DNA of 40,192 nucleotides from JAZLDV01 sp045614925. Its GTDB lineage: Bacteria; Bacillota_I; Bacilli_A; Erysipelotrichales; Coprobacillaceae. A program made the translations under genes and the position numbers. The DNA lies in the NCBI GenBank assembly GCA_045614925.1, contig JAZLDV010000068.1, forward strand, positions 1-40,192, read 5' to 3'. Positions within the stretch are counted from its first letter, which is position 1, and each line of letters opens with the position of its first letter. The notes below the pieces were generated by a model, which made no database searches, was not told the DNA's origin, and saw only the letters and a program-made list of their open reading frames with translations. Below, one piece after another: positions 1 to 7,583 of this stretch.

Positions 1-1
1 A

Positions 2-163
2 GTTTTAAAATCAAGCTTAGCTGCTCAAACTCATACACCAGGATTCGTAGAAGTTAATGCTGATAAAATGGAAGGTAAATTCGTAAGATTACCAGAAAGA
101 TCAGAATTAAACCAAGAAATCAATGAATCATTAATCGTTGAGTACTATAACAGATTAGGGTAG
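2..163 (+). CDS. rpsD: 30S ribosomal protein S4, C-terminal fragment
   Basis: Only the last 53 codons are inside the window; the start lies upstream. The tail reads ADKMEGKFVRLPERSELN and ends near ESLIVEYYNRLG, which matches the conserved C-terminus of S4, a primary 16S rRNA-binding protein that nucleates small-subunit assembly (family knowledge). The stop is followed after 17 bases by a strong terminator, so rpsD ends its transcription unit here. In Bacillus rpsD also lies near ezrA, with tyrS close by; tyrS is not between them here. Confidence 0.93.
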   Translation, partial: VLKSSLAAQTHTPGFVEVNADKMEGKFVRLPERSELNQEINESLIVEYYNRLG

Positions 164-180
164 TCATAATTGACCGATTA

Positions 181-211
181 AGATATCTGATACATTCAGA
201 TATCTTTTTTT
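181..211 (+). terminator. Intrinsic terminator of rpsD
   Basis: A perfect 10-bp stem (AGATATCTGA pairing with TCAGATATCT) encloses a 5-base loop and runs into seven T residues. It sits directly downstream of rpsD and faces the terminator of the convergent minus-strand gene. Confidence 0.9.
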
Positions 212-215
212 GTAT

Positions 216-240
216 AAAAAAATGTGCATAAATGCACATT
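216..240 (-). terminator. Intrinsic terminator of the PH-domain gene
   Basis: Read on the minus strand, an 8- to 9-bp stem (AATGTGCA with TGCACATT) is followed by a run of seven T (the A run at 216-222 on the plus strand). The first stem base overlaps the stop codon of the minus-strand gene. Together with the rpsD terminator it forms a back-to-back pair between convergent genes. Confidence 0.8.
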
Positions 241-610
241 ATTTTAATATTTCTGTACCGATAATACGATCGAATTCTCTTATATCACATTTTGTAGCGA
301 TTTCAATTTTAAAATCTCCTGAACGTGTACAGAATTGTAATTCAGCAGTTAAATCTAATGGCCCAACATTTTCACTAGACCACATAGTAATAGATTTATA
401 AGGAATAGAATAAACATCAACTTTGATTCCAGTTACTCCTTGAGCATCTCTAATAATAATACGTTTGTTTGTTAAAGCTGCTATATCTCTAACTGTTTTA
501 TAACATTGAATAACTTCTTCGCCATCTACTAAGATTTCTAGAATATCTTTAGATGGTTTGCATTTTGAAATAAAACTCCATTTTAAAATATTTTCTTGAA
601 CACTATGCAT
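239..610 (-). CDS. PH-domain protein (bacterial bPH_1/DUF1696-like)
   Basis: This encodes a 123-residue soluble protein with no signal peptide or membrane segment. Its alternating short beta strands and the patterns DGEEVIQCYKTVRDIAALTNKRIIIRD and SIPYKSITMWS resemble the bacterial Pleckstrin-homology fold of the DUF1696 family. These small proteins are widespread in Firmicutes and their function is mostly unknown. The start is ATG at 610 with an AGGAG site 10 bases upstream on the minus strand. It is the only minus-strand gene I support, is monocistronic, and is convergent to rpsD and divergent from ezrA. The family call is from pattern memory, not a search; a cellular role cannot be inferred. 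Confidence 0.8.
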   Translation of the reverse strand: MHSVQENILKWSFISKCKPSKDILEILVDGEEVIQCYKTVRDIAALTNKRIIIRDAQGVTGIKVDVYSIPYKSITMWSSENVGPLDLTAELQFCTRSGDFKIEIATKCDIREFDRIIGTEILK

Positions 611-632
611 ATAATCACTTCTCCTTTTTATT

Positions 633-661
633 ATTATATAATTTTATGGTTTAAATGAAAA
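633..661 (-). promoter_or_regulatory. Candidate promoter of the PH-domain gene
   Basis: On the minus strand TTTTCA (661-656) and a perfect TATAAT (638-633) are separated by 17 bases. The predicted start of transcription falls almost at the ribosome-binding site, so the leader would be very short. The -35 box is weak. Confidence 0.5.
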
Positions 662-721
662 TACATGTAAATAAAATTTATAGTTTATTGTATACCAAGT
701 AGTGAAATTTATGTAATTTTG

Positions 722-730
722 TGGTAGAAT
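722..730 (+). promoter_or_regulatory. Extended -10 promoter of ezrA
   Basis: TGGTAGAAT is a TGn-extended -10 element located 30 bases before the ezrA start codon. No good -35 box is seen at the usual distance, as expected for extended -10 promoters. Confidence 0.55.
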
Positions 731-759
731 AAAAGAACATGAAGAAAGGAATTTAGTGT

Positions 760-2493
760 ATGGAAAAAATTCAAGAATTAATTGAAAAAATTGGTACAAC
801 GAATTTGATTTATTGTGGAATCGGACTAGTTGTTGTTTATATATTAGGTGTAATTATTAAATTTATTCGTTTAAAAAATTTCAAACGAAAAGTAGATGAT
901 ATTGATCAGAAAGTAAATGGTATAAAATCATTGCCATTACAATATAGATTAGGTAGGGTTCATAGCATTAGCAAGAATATGCCTGAAATCGCTCCTAAAT
1001 ATCAGGAGTTTTCCCAAGAATATCAAAGAATAACAAGTTATTATAAAAATACACTTTCAGTAGAGTTAAATGAAGTAGATGAAAAAATTTATTATAGAAA
1101 AACTCGTAAAATTTCTAAAAGAATTAAAGGTTTATATAAAATGTTATCGTTATATGAAACAGATTCAAAAAAACTTTTAAAAGCAATGGAAGAAATTACT
1201 GAAGTAGAAAATATTCAAAGAGTAGAAATTATTAAAATTAAAGAAATTTATCGTAATTCAATCGATAATTTTGAAAAAATGAGATATAAAGTAGATGACT
1301 TTGTTCCTCATTTAAGTAATTATTTTAATGAGATTGATGATGCTTTTGTGACTTTAGAAGAAATGATGAATACACAAAGATTTGAAGAAGCATCAGATGT
1401 TACAGAAGAAGTTAAAACAAAAGTAGAATGGTTAGCAGGTGTTTTAAAAGAACTTCCGGACTATGTTGTATTAGTAAGAAAAGTCATTCCTGGAAAAATT
1501 GATTCTGTATTTAAGTCATTAGAGCAGATGAAAAAAGAAAATTATTCTATTGATAAACTTGATATTTATCCTAAATTAGATGAAATCAAGGAAAAATTAG
1601 CAGAAGCATCAGCAAAAGTTAAAGAATTAAATTTTGAAAATATTTCTGTTGATTTAAAATCAATTTTAGAAGATATTGATAGTTTAAATGAAAAAATCAA
1701 TGCTGAAATTTCTTCGTTTTATCAATTTAAAGATGTTTGGAAAAATGCATATAATTATGTAACTTTAATGTATAGTGAATATAAAACTTGTATGAGTGCA
1801 TACTTAAAAATGAAAGATTATTTTGTATTAGACAAATATAATTTTCAAATTGAAGAGCACTTTAATGAGTTTGAAAAAATTGTCAAAGATATGAATGATT
1901 TAGAAAATATTATTAAATCTAATGATTTTTCTTATACAACGACTTTAGCTAAAATCAGTGAAATTAGAAGTCATACATTAGCACATAGTCAGTATATGAA
2001 AGAATTTAATAATAAAAAAGAAGAATTATATATCAAAGATAATCGTGCTAATGATGAATTAGAAAATATTAATATTATTTTATTAGAGATTAAATCACAA
2101 ATTAAAAATAAGCATTTACCTATGATTGATGAGTCATATAAAGATTTCATCCAAGATGCTAGAAGATTAGCTTTAGAAATACAAGAATTTAAAAAACAAA
2201 AACCTATAGATATTGATGAATTAAGTTTGAAGGTTAATGAGGCTGGATCAATTATTTACAAGTTATATGAAAATGTTAAAAATTTAATTGTAACTGTAGA
2301 AATGATTGAAGAAGCTATAGTGTTTGGTAATCGTTATCGTAATGACTATCTTCAAGTTAATACAGAGATTACGAAAGCAGAAGTCTTATTTAGAAATGGT
2401 GAGTATACGAAATCTTTAACGACAATCGTTGATATTATTGAAAAAATTAAGCCTGGTTCTTATGAACAGCTGATAAAAAAATCATCTAAATAA
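760..2493 (+). CDS. ezrA: Septation ring formation regulator EzrA
   Basis: This 577-residue protein (Bacillus EzrA is about 560) has one N-terminal membrane helix at about residues 17-36, followed by a basic stretch and a long, charged, almost entirely helical cytoplasmic part. That is the spectrin-like bundle architecture of EzrA. Near the C-terminus, residues 522-527 read FGNRYR, which fits the conserved QNR patch needed for septal localisation (family knowledge). EzrA binds FtsZ and restricts extra Z-rings. Its place just upstream of iscS-thiI matches Bacillus gene order and supports the call. It has its own extended -10 promoter and its own terminator, so it is probably monocistronic. Confidence 0.93.
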   Translation: MEKIQELIEKIGTTNLIYCGIGLVVVYILGVIIKFIRLKNFKRKVDDIDQKVNGIKSLPLQYRLGRVHSISKNMPEIAPKYQEFSQEYQRITSYYKNTLSVELNEVDEKIYYRKTRKISKRIKGLYKMLSLYETDSKKLLKAMEEITEVENIQRVEIIKIKEIYRNSIDNFEKMRYKVDDFVPHLSNYFNEIDDAFVTLEEMMNTQRFEEASDVTEEVKTKVEWLAGVLKELPDYVVLVRKVIPGKIDSVFKSLEQMKKENYSIDKLDIYPKLDEIKEKLAEASAKVKELNFENISVDLKSILEDIDSLNEKINAEISSFYQFKDVWKNAYNYVTLMYSEYKTCMSAYLKMKDYFVLDKYNFQIEEHFNEFEKIVKDMNDLENIIKSNDFSYTTTLAKISEIRSHTLAHSQYMKEFNNKKEELYIKDNRANDELENINIILLEIKSQIKNKHLPMIDESYKDFIQDARRLALEIQEFKKQKPIDIDELSLKVNEAGSIIYKLYENVKNLIVTVEMIEEAIVFGNRYRNDYLQVNTEITKAEVLFRNGEYTKSLTTIVDIIEKIKPGSYEQLIKKSSK

Positions 2494-2498
2494 AGTAT

Positions 2499-2526
2499 GA
2501 AAAGTCCAATAGGACTTTTCTTTTTG
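2499..2526 (+). terminator. Intrinsic terminator of ezrA
   Basis: AAAAGTCC and GGACTTTT form an 8-bp stem with an AATA loop, followed by CTTTTT. It lies six bases after the ezrA stop codon. Confidence 0.85.
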
Positions 2527-2556
2527 AAATTAAATGATGAATTGAGATAAGTGTTA

Positions 2557-2565
2557 TGCTATAAT
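2557..2565 (+). promoter_or_regulatory. Extended -10 promoter of iscS-thiI
   Basis: TGCTATAAT combines a TGn extension with a perfect -10 box. It lies about 55 bases upstream of the iscS start, right after the ezrA terminator. A TTGAGA at 2542-2547 is too close (12 bases) to be a normal -35. Confidence 0.65.
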
Positions 2566-2620
2566 AACTTTGAATTTTTTCAAAAAGCATGAATATATAT
2601 AAAATAAGGAGGAATTGAAG

Positions 2621-3760
2621 ATGATTTATCTTGATTATGTATCGACAACGCCAGTAAATCCTGATGTAAATAAAATGTATCAGTCTTTATTAAATGATTA
2701 TTTTGCAAATAGTGATGCTTTATATTCTTTAGGTTTAGAAACAAGTGCATTAATGGAAAAATCAAGAAGTCTTGTTGCTAAATTATTAAATGTAAAATCT
2801 AATGAGATTATTTTTACAAGTGGTGCAAGTGAATCAAATAATATGGCAATTAAAGGTGTTGCATTCCAATATAGTAATAGAGGAAAGCATATTATCACAA
2901 CATCAATTGAACATTCGAGTGTTTATAATGTATTTGTGCAGTTAAGAGATGTTTTTGGATTTGAAGTGGATTTTATAGGTGTTGATCAAAATGGTCAGAT
3001 TGATTTAAAACAATTAGAATCTTTAATCAGACCTGATACAATCCTTATTTCAATGATGTATGTCAATAATGAAGTGGGTCTGATACTTCCTGTTAAAGAA
3101 GTTTCTCAGATTATTAGTAGAGTAAATCCTAAAATTAAATTCCACGTTGATATGGTACAGGCTTTAGGAAAACTTCCTATTGATTTATCATATGTAGATT
3201 TAGCGAGCTTTTCAGCACACAAGATTTATGGTCTAAAAGGAAGTGGAGTTTTATATAAAAAAGAATCTACAACATTAGTTTCTTTAATTACGGGTGGACA
3301 GCAGGAATTTGGTATTCGTGGAGGAACATCAAACACTGCAACTCATACTATGTTTGCTAAAACATTAAGATTAGCTTTAGAAGGGCAATCTGCTCATTAT
3401 ACTCATGTCTCTCAAATTAATACTTATGCAAGAGATGAATTAATGAAATTAGATGATATTGTTATTAATACACCTGAAAATGGATCTCCATTTATATTAA
3501 ATTTCTCTGCAGTAGGTTATAAACCAGAAGTTATATTACATGCATTAGAAGAGAAAAAAATTTATGTTTCAACAAAAAGTACATGTTCATCGCATAAAAA
3601 TGATGTTGCAAAAACAATTGCTGCGATGAATCTTCCAACAGAAGTTGCAGTGAGTGCTATTCGTATTAGTTTTTCACATTTAACAACAAAAGCACATATT
3701 GATGAATTTATTTATCATTTAAGAAATATATTAAAGACAGTAAAAAAGCAAAGGGGATAG
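2621..3760 (+). CDS. Cysteine desulfurase (NifS/IscS family, ThiI partner)
   Basis: This PLP enzyme takes sulfur from L-cysteine and passes it on as a persulfide. It is 379 residues long. The lysine that should bind PLP is K201 in SAHKIYGLKGSG. The likely sulfur-carrying cysteine is C322 in STKSTCSSHK. The start is ATG 2621, because AAGGAGG at 2606-2612 is 8 bases from it; a TTG at 2615 in the same frame is only two bases from the Shine-Dalgarno and was rejected. thiI follows after 3 bases. The same pairing in Bacillus (nifZ-thiI) serves 4-thiouridine formation in tRNA, so this is most likely a dedicated sulfur donor for ThiI rather than a general iron-sulfur cluster enzyme (inference). Confidence 0.92.
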   Translation: MIYLDYVSTTPVNPDVNKMYQSLLNDYFANSDALYSLGLETSALMEKSRSLVAKLLNVKSNEIIFTSGASESNNMAIKGVAFQYSNRGKHIITTSIEHSSVYNVFVQLRDVFGFEVDFIGVDQNGQIDLKQLESLIRPDTILISMMYVNNEVGLILPVKEVSQIISRVNPKIKFHVDMVQALGKLPIDLSYVDLASFSAHKIYGLKGSGVLYKKESTTLVSLITGGQQEFGIRGGTSNTATHTMFAKTLRLALEGQSAHYTHVSQINTYARDELMKLDDIVINTPENGSPFILNFSAVGYKPEVILHALEEKKIYVSTKSTCSSHKNDVAKTIAAMNLPTEVAVSAIRISFSHLTTKAHIDEFIYHLRNILKTVKKQRG

Positions 3761-3763
3761 AAG

Positions 3764-4963
3764 ATGGAATGTAGTCATATTTTAGTTCGTTTTGGTGAAT
3801 TAACGACTAAAGGTAAAAATAGAAAATTATTTATAAGAAAATTATTAAATAACACAAAAGAAATATTAGGAGAATTTTCAAATTTAGGATATGAATCTTC
3901 TTTTGATAGAATGTATATTTTATTAAATGGGGAAGATCCTAAAAAAGTTTGTGATAAATTAAAAACAGTATTTGGTATTTATTCTTTTTCTTTATGTTAT
4001 AAAGTAGAAACAGATTTAACTAAGATTAAAGAAGTATGTTTACATGTTATTGAAAGTAATGAAGGACATACATTTAAAGTGAATACTAAACGTAATGATA
4101 AAGATTTTCCTTTAAGTTCTCAAGATATTAATAGAACAATTGCAGGACATATTTTTCATAACACAACAAAAGAAAATTTAAAAGTAGATGTACATCATCC
4201 AGAAATTGAAGTAAAAGTTGAGTTAAGAAAAGAATGTACTTATGTTATGGATAATGTAATTTATGGTGCAGGTGGATATCCTGTAGGAATTGGTGGTAAA
4301 GCATTATTGATGTTAAGTGGTGGAATTGATTCACCTGTTGCTGCTTATCTAACATTAAAAAGAGGAGTAGATATCGAATGTATTCATTATGCATCTCCAC
4401 CATATACAAGTGATTTAGCAAGAGAAAAAGTATTAGATTTAGTTGATGTATTAAGACAATATACTCATGGTAAAATTGTAGTTCATATGGTTCCTTTTAC
4501 TGAATTACAATTAAAAGTTTATGAACATTGTGATGAAAGTTATGCAATGACAGTTATGAGAAGAATGATGTATAGAATTGCTGAAGGATTAGCAAGAAAA
4601 CGTAATTGTCTAGCAATTGTAAATGGTGAAAGTATTGGACAAGTTGCTAGTCAGACATTAGATAGTATGTTATGTATTAATAGTGTTATTACTACACCAG
4701 TATTAAGACCAGTTGCATGTATGGATAAATTAGAAATTATTGATATTGCTACACGCATTGGTACATATGATATTTCAATTCGTCCTCATGAAGATTGCTG
4801 TACAATCTTTACTCCAAAACAACCTGCAACTAAGCCGAAATCATTTAAAGCTGAAGCATTTGAAGCGTTATGGGATTTTGAATCTATGGTTCAGGATTGT
4901 GTGGATAATGCTGATATGATTGTAATTGATGATCTTTATAAAAATGATTTAGATTTATTTTAA
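3764..4963 (+). CDS. thiI: tRNA 4-thiouridine synthetase ThiI
   Basis: This 399-residue enzyme has an N-terminal ferredoxin-like/THUMP RNA-binding region (about residues 1-165) and a C-terminal PP-loop adenylation domain. The pyrophosphatase loop SGGIDS is at residues 185-190. ThiI adenylates U8 of tRNA and installs sulfur delivered by the adjacent cysteine desulfurase; in some organisms it also feeds thiazole synthesis. No C-terminal rhodanese domain is present. That is the usual short form in Firmicutes and implies direct transfer from the partner desulfurase. The gene starts 3 bases after iscS with GGGGATAGAAG upstream and clearly shares its transcript. No obvious terminator follows. Confidence 0.95.
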   Translation: MECSHILVRFGELTTKGKNRKLFIRKLLNNTKEILGEFSNLGYESSFDRMYILLNGEDPKKVCDKLKTVFGIYSFSLCYKVETDLTKIKEVCLHVIESNEGHTFKVNTKRNDKDFPLSSQDINRTIAGHIFHNTTKENLKVDVHHPEIEVKVELRKECTYVMDNVIYGAGGYPVGIGGKALLMLSGGIDSPVAAYLTLKRGVDIECIHYASPPYTSDLAREKVLDLVDVLRQYTHGKIVVHMVPFTELQLKVYEHCDESYAMTVMRRMMYRIAEGLARKRNCLAIVNGESIGQVASQTLDSMLCINSVITTPVLRPVACMDKLEIIDIATRIGTYDISIRPHEDCCTIFTPKQPATKPKSFKAEAFEALWDFESMVQDCVDNADMIVIDDLYKNDLDLF

Positions 4964-4969
4964 AAAAAA

Positions 4970-4999
4970 TGTATAAGATTGTTTTCCTGACACAAAATA
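4970..4999 (+). promoter_or_regulatory. Candidate forespore (sigma-G type) promoter of ssp
   Basis: TGTATA at 4970-4975 and CAAAATA at 4993-4999 are 17 bases apart. The Bacillus sigma-G pattern is close to TGAATA and CATAnTA, so this has one mismatch in each box. Predicted transcription would begin near 5005, immediately before the Shine-Dalgarno. No sigma-A promoter is evident in the same gap. Confidence 0.4.
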
Positions 5000-5011
5000 A
5001 TTATGTCAGGA
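4985..5011 (+). promoter_or_regulatory. Hairpin covering the ssp ribosome-binding site
   Basis: TCCTGACA (4985-4992) and TGTCAGGA (5004-5011) form a perfect 8-bp stem with an 11-base loop. The right arm takes in the first half of the AGGAGGTG Shine-Dalgarno (5008-5015). There is no T run, so it is not a terminator. On read-through RNA from thiI it would hide the ribosome site. Confidence 0.55.
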
Positions 5012-5021
5012 GGTGAAAGAC

Positions 5022-5222
5022 ATGAACAGTGGTAAAAACAAATTAGTTGTGCCTGGTTCTCAAAATGCTATAGACCAAATGAAATATGAGATTGCTAATG
5101 AATTTGGTGTTAATTTAGGACCAGATGCATCATCTCGTGCGAATGGATCTGTTGGTGGTGAAATCACTAAAAGATTAGTTGAAATGGGACAAAGTCAAGT
5201 AGCTAACAATCAATCTAAATAA
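5022..5222 (+). CDS. Alpha/beta-type small acid-soluble spore protein
   Basis: This 66-residue protein coats DNA in dormant spores and protects it from UV and heat; it is degraded at germination by the Gpr protease. KYEIANEFGVNLGPDASSRANG followed by SVGGEITKRLVEMG matches the alpha/beta SASP consensus, including the KYEIA Gpr cleavage site (cut expected between E and I). The start is ATG 5022 with AGGAGGTG ending 6 bases upstream; a GTG at 5013 lies inside the Shine-Dalgarno and was rejected. Its position after thiI and before ackA is the same as sspA in Bacillus. Expression should be confined to the forespore. The gene is the clearest sign that this organism forms, or recently formed, endospores. 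Confidence 0.95.
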   Translation: MNSGKNKLVVPGSQNAIDQMKYEIANEFGVNLGPDASSRANGSVGGEITKRLVEMGQSQVANNQSK

Positions 5223-5230
5223 TGAATGTA

Positions 5231-5270
5231 ACTCTATATATATGAAAATATATATAGAGTTTTTTATTTT
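5231..5270 (+). terminator. Intrinsic terminator of ssp
   Basis: A 13-bp perfect stem (ACTCTATATATAT with its complement) is closed by a GAAA tetraloop and followed by TTTTTATTTT. It begins eight bases after the ssp stop. Confidence 0.92.
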
Positions 5271-5326
5271 TTTGACTGAAAATGATATAAATAGGTATAA
5301 AAATGTTGATTGGTAAAAAATTATGG

Positions 5327-5355
5327 TTGTTTTTAGTTCATATTTTTTGTACAAT
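5327..5355 (+). promoter_or_regulatory. Sigma-A promoter of ackA
   Basis: TTGTTT (5327-5332) and TACAAT (5350-5355) have 17-base spacing. The expected start near 5362 leaves a leader of about 26 bases containing AGGAGG at 5371-5376. No clear catabolite-response (cre) site was seen nearby. Confidence 0.65.
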
Positions 5356-5387
5356 ATTAATGATATTTTTAGGAGGTAACAAAGAAT

Positions 5388-6578
5388 ATGACAAAAGTTA
5401 TGGCGGTTAACGCAGGAAGTTCATCATTAAAATTCCAATTATTCAATATGCCTAGTGAAGAAGTAGTTACTTCAGGTATTTTTGAAAGAATTGGTTTAGA
5501 AGAAGGTATTTTTACTATTAAATATAACGGGGAAAAGAAAACAGTAAATTGTCCAATCCCTGATCATCAAGTAGCAGTAGATATGTTATTAAAAGCATTA
5601 ATCGAAGAAGGAATCGTTGAATCTTTAAGTGAAATTAATGCATGTGGTCACCGTATCGTTCACGGTGGTGAATATTTCAATGATTCTGCAGTTGTTGATG
5701 CAGATGTTGAAAATAAAGTTGAAGAGTTATGTGAATTAGCTCCATTACACAATCCAGCTCACTTAATTGGATACCGTGCATTTAGAGATGCTTTACCAGG
5801 TGTAGGACATGTATTTACATTCGATACAGCTTTCCACCAAACATTAGCTAAAGAAAATTTCTTATATCCATTACCATATGAATATTATACAGACTTAAAA
5901 GTAAGAAGATATGGTGCTCATGGTACAAGTCATAAATATGTATCTGAACAAGCAGCATTAATGTTAAATAAAGAAGATACTAAAGTAATCGTATGTCACT
6001 TAGGAAATGGTGCTTCTTTATCAGCAGTTAAAAATGGTGTATGTGTTGATACATCAATGGGATTCACTCCATTAGCAGGTGTTATGATGGGAACAAGATG
6101 TGGAGATGTTGACCCTTCAATTATGCCTTATTTATGTGCTAAATTAGGAAAAACTCCAGCTGAAATGTTAGATATCTACAATAAAAAATCTGGTATGTTA
6201 GGTGTTTCTAGAATTTCTTCAGATTCAAGAGATATCGAAGATGCATATTTTGCAGGTAATGAAGATGCTATCATGACTAGTGAATTATATGCAAACATCG
6301 TTGCTAAATTTGTTGGTCAATACTATGTTGAATTAGGTGGATGTGATGCAATCGCATTTACTGCAGGTTTAGGTGAAAATGCAGCATACATCAGAAGCTT
6401 AATCTGTAAAAAATTAAATGCAGCATTTGGTGTTGAATTAGATGAAAAATTAAATGGAACTAGAGGTTCTGATAACAGAGTTATTTCTACAGCTGATTCA
6501 AAAATTCAAGTAATGGTTATTCCAACTAACGAAGAAGTAATGATTGCTAGAGATACAGTTAGATTATTAGGTTTATAA
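5388..6578 (+). CDS. ackA: Acetate kinase
   Basis: Acetate kinase converts acetyl phosphate and ADP to acetate and ATP, the ATP-yielding step of acetate fermentation in the cytoplasm. The protein is 396 residues, the normal length. Family motifs are clear: VNAGSSSLKFQ at the N-terminus, HRIVHGG, the RRYGAHGTSHKYV signature, HLGNGAS for phosphate binding, and GLGENA toward the C-terminus. The gene has its own promoter and a strong terminator, so it is monocistronic; pta is not adjacent. Its place after the spore protein follows Bacillus order. The strong Shine-Dalgarno and frequent TTA/AAA/GAA codons suggest high expression (inference). Confidence 0.97.
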   Translation: MTKVMAVNAGSSSLKFQLFNMPSEEVVTSGIFERIGLEEGIFTIKYNGEKKTVNCPIPDHQVAVDMLLKALIEEGIVESLSEINACGHRIVHGGEYFNDSAVVDADVENKVEELCELAPLHNPAHLIGYRAFRDALPGVGHVFTFDTAFHQTLAKENFLYPLPYEYYTDLKVRRYGAHGTSHKYVSEQAALMLNKEDTKVIVCHLGNGASLSAVKNGVCVDTSMGFTPLAGVMMGTRCGDVDPSIMPYLCAKLGKTPAEMLDIYNKKSGMLGVSRISSDSRDIEDAYFAGNEDAIMTSELYANIVAKFVGQYYVELGGCDAIAFTAGLGENAAYIRSLICKKLNAAFGVELDEKLNGTRGSDNRVISTADSKIQVMVIPTNEEVMIARDTVRLLGL

Positions 6579-6583
6579 GAAAC

Positions 6584-6612
6584 AAAAGAAGACGAAAGTC
6601 TTCTTTTTCTTT
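6584..6612 (+). terminator. Intrinsic terminator of ackA
   Basis: AAAAGAAGAC and GTCTTCTTTT form a 10-bp stem closed by a GAAA tetraloop, continuing into a T-rich tail. It begins five bases after the stop codon. Confidence 0.9.
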
Positions 6613-6634
6613 TGTTTAAATTGTGTTCATAATA

Positions 6635-6646
6635 TGTTATTATAAT
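6635..6646 (+). promoter_or_regulatory. Extended -10 promoter of the nrnA-like operon
   Basis: TGTTATTATAAT contains a TGn-extended TATTAT and an overlapping TATAAT, about 20 bases before the start codon at 6666. A TTGTGT at 6621-6626 is closer than normal to either -10. Confidence 0.55.
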
Positions 6647-6665
6647 TAAATAACGGGGTGAAAGA

Positions 6666-7583
6666 ATGGAAAAATTATTAAAATTAATAAATAAATATGA
6701 TCAGATTGCATTATATCGTCATGTTAATCCTGACTTTGATGCATTTGGTTCACAATTTGGGATGTATTGGACTTTAAAAGAAATGTTCCCTAATAAAAAG
6801 ATAGTCACTTTAGGTGATAATGAAAGTTCTGTAGCGTGCTATTTTAAGATGGAAGATAATCAGGCAGCTTGTGATGTTCCTACTTTAGGTATTGTCTTAG
6901 ATACGGCAAATATTGATAGAATAGATGGTGATTACAGTTTTTGTGATGAATTAGTAAAAATTGATCATCATATTATTATTGATAGTTATGGAGATTACAA
7001 TATTGAAATTCCTACTGCTTCATCATGTAGTGAAATTGTGACTTTATTATTAAAAAGTCAAAATATCAATATTCCTCTTTATTCAGCAGAAGCTTTATAT
7101 TTAGGGATTGTAGGAGATAGTAATCGTTTCTTATATAACTCAACAACACAGTCAACTTTTGAAGCAGCGAGCTATTTATTAGATATGGGTATCTGTATTG
7201 AAAAGTTATATCAGAATATTTATTTAAGAAAACAAAAAGATTTAGACATTACAAGACATATTTATAATTCTTACGAATATGATAGTGGAGTTGCATGGTA
7301 TTGTTTAAAACATGAAGATTTATTAAATTTAGGAATCAGCAGAGAACAGGGTTCTAATTATGTAAATTCATTAGCCAATATCGAAGAATTTAAAGTATGG
7401 TTAGCAATTACAGAAAATAAGGAAGAAGGAAACTTTAGAGTTAGTATTAGAAGTAGAGAACTTCCTATTAATGAAATTGCAGCAATGTATAATGGTGGAG
7501 GTCATAAGTTAGCAAGTGGTGCAACGATTGCTAGTTTAGATGAACTTCCAGGGTTGATTCAAAAAATCAAGGAGGAATTATAA
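6666..7583 (+). CDS. DHH/DHHA1 phosphoesterase, NrnA-like (nanoRNase/pAp phosphatase)
   Basis: This 305-residue DHH-superfamily phosphoesterase has an N-terminal metal site with HVNPDFDAFGS, VLDTAN and the DHH triad D100-H101-H102, and a C-terminal DHHA1 domain with GGGHKLASGA at about 277-286. Bacillus NrnA degrades RNA of 2-5 nucleotides and dephosphorylates pAp. Related GdpP-type proteins also carry membrane and GGDEF domains, which are absent here. The first motif has F in place of the usual G (NPDFDA rather than NPDGDA), a small departure. The stop overlaps the next start by one base, so it is translationally coupled to the unassigned membrane protein that follows. The exact substrate (nanoRNA, pAp or a cyclic dinucleotide product) cannot be settled from sequence. 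Confidence 0.88.
   Translation: MEKLLKLINKYDQIALYRHVNPDFDAFGSQFGMYWTLKEMFPNKKIVTLGDNESSVACYFKMEDNQAACDVPTLGIVLDTANIDRIDGDYSFCDELVKIDHHIIIDSYGDYNIEIPTASSCSEIVTLLLKSQNINIPLYSAEALYLGIVGDSNRFLYNSTTQSTFEAASYLLDMGICIEKLYQNIYLRKQKDLDITRHIYNSYEYDSGVAWYCLKHEDLLNLGISREQGSNYVNSLANIEEFKVWLAITENKEEGNFRVSIRSRELPINEIAAMYNGGGHKLASGATIASLDELPGLIQKIKEEL

Noticed and set aside
210..401. Plus-strand 63-codon frame.
   Set aside because: It begins between two terminators and runs antisense through the PH-domain gene, which has a proper start and ribosome site.
5303..5410. Small plus-strand frame of 35 codons with a hydrophobic stretch, overlapping the ackA start.
   Set aside because: It covers the ackA promoter, would not be transcribed in full from it, and lacks a ribosome site.
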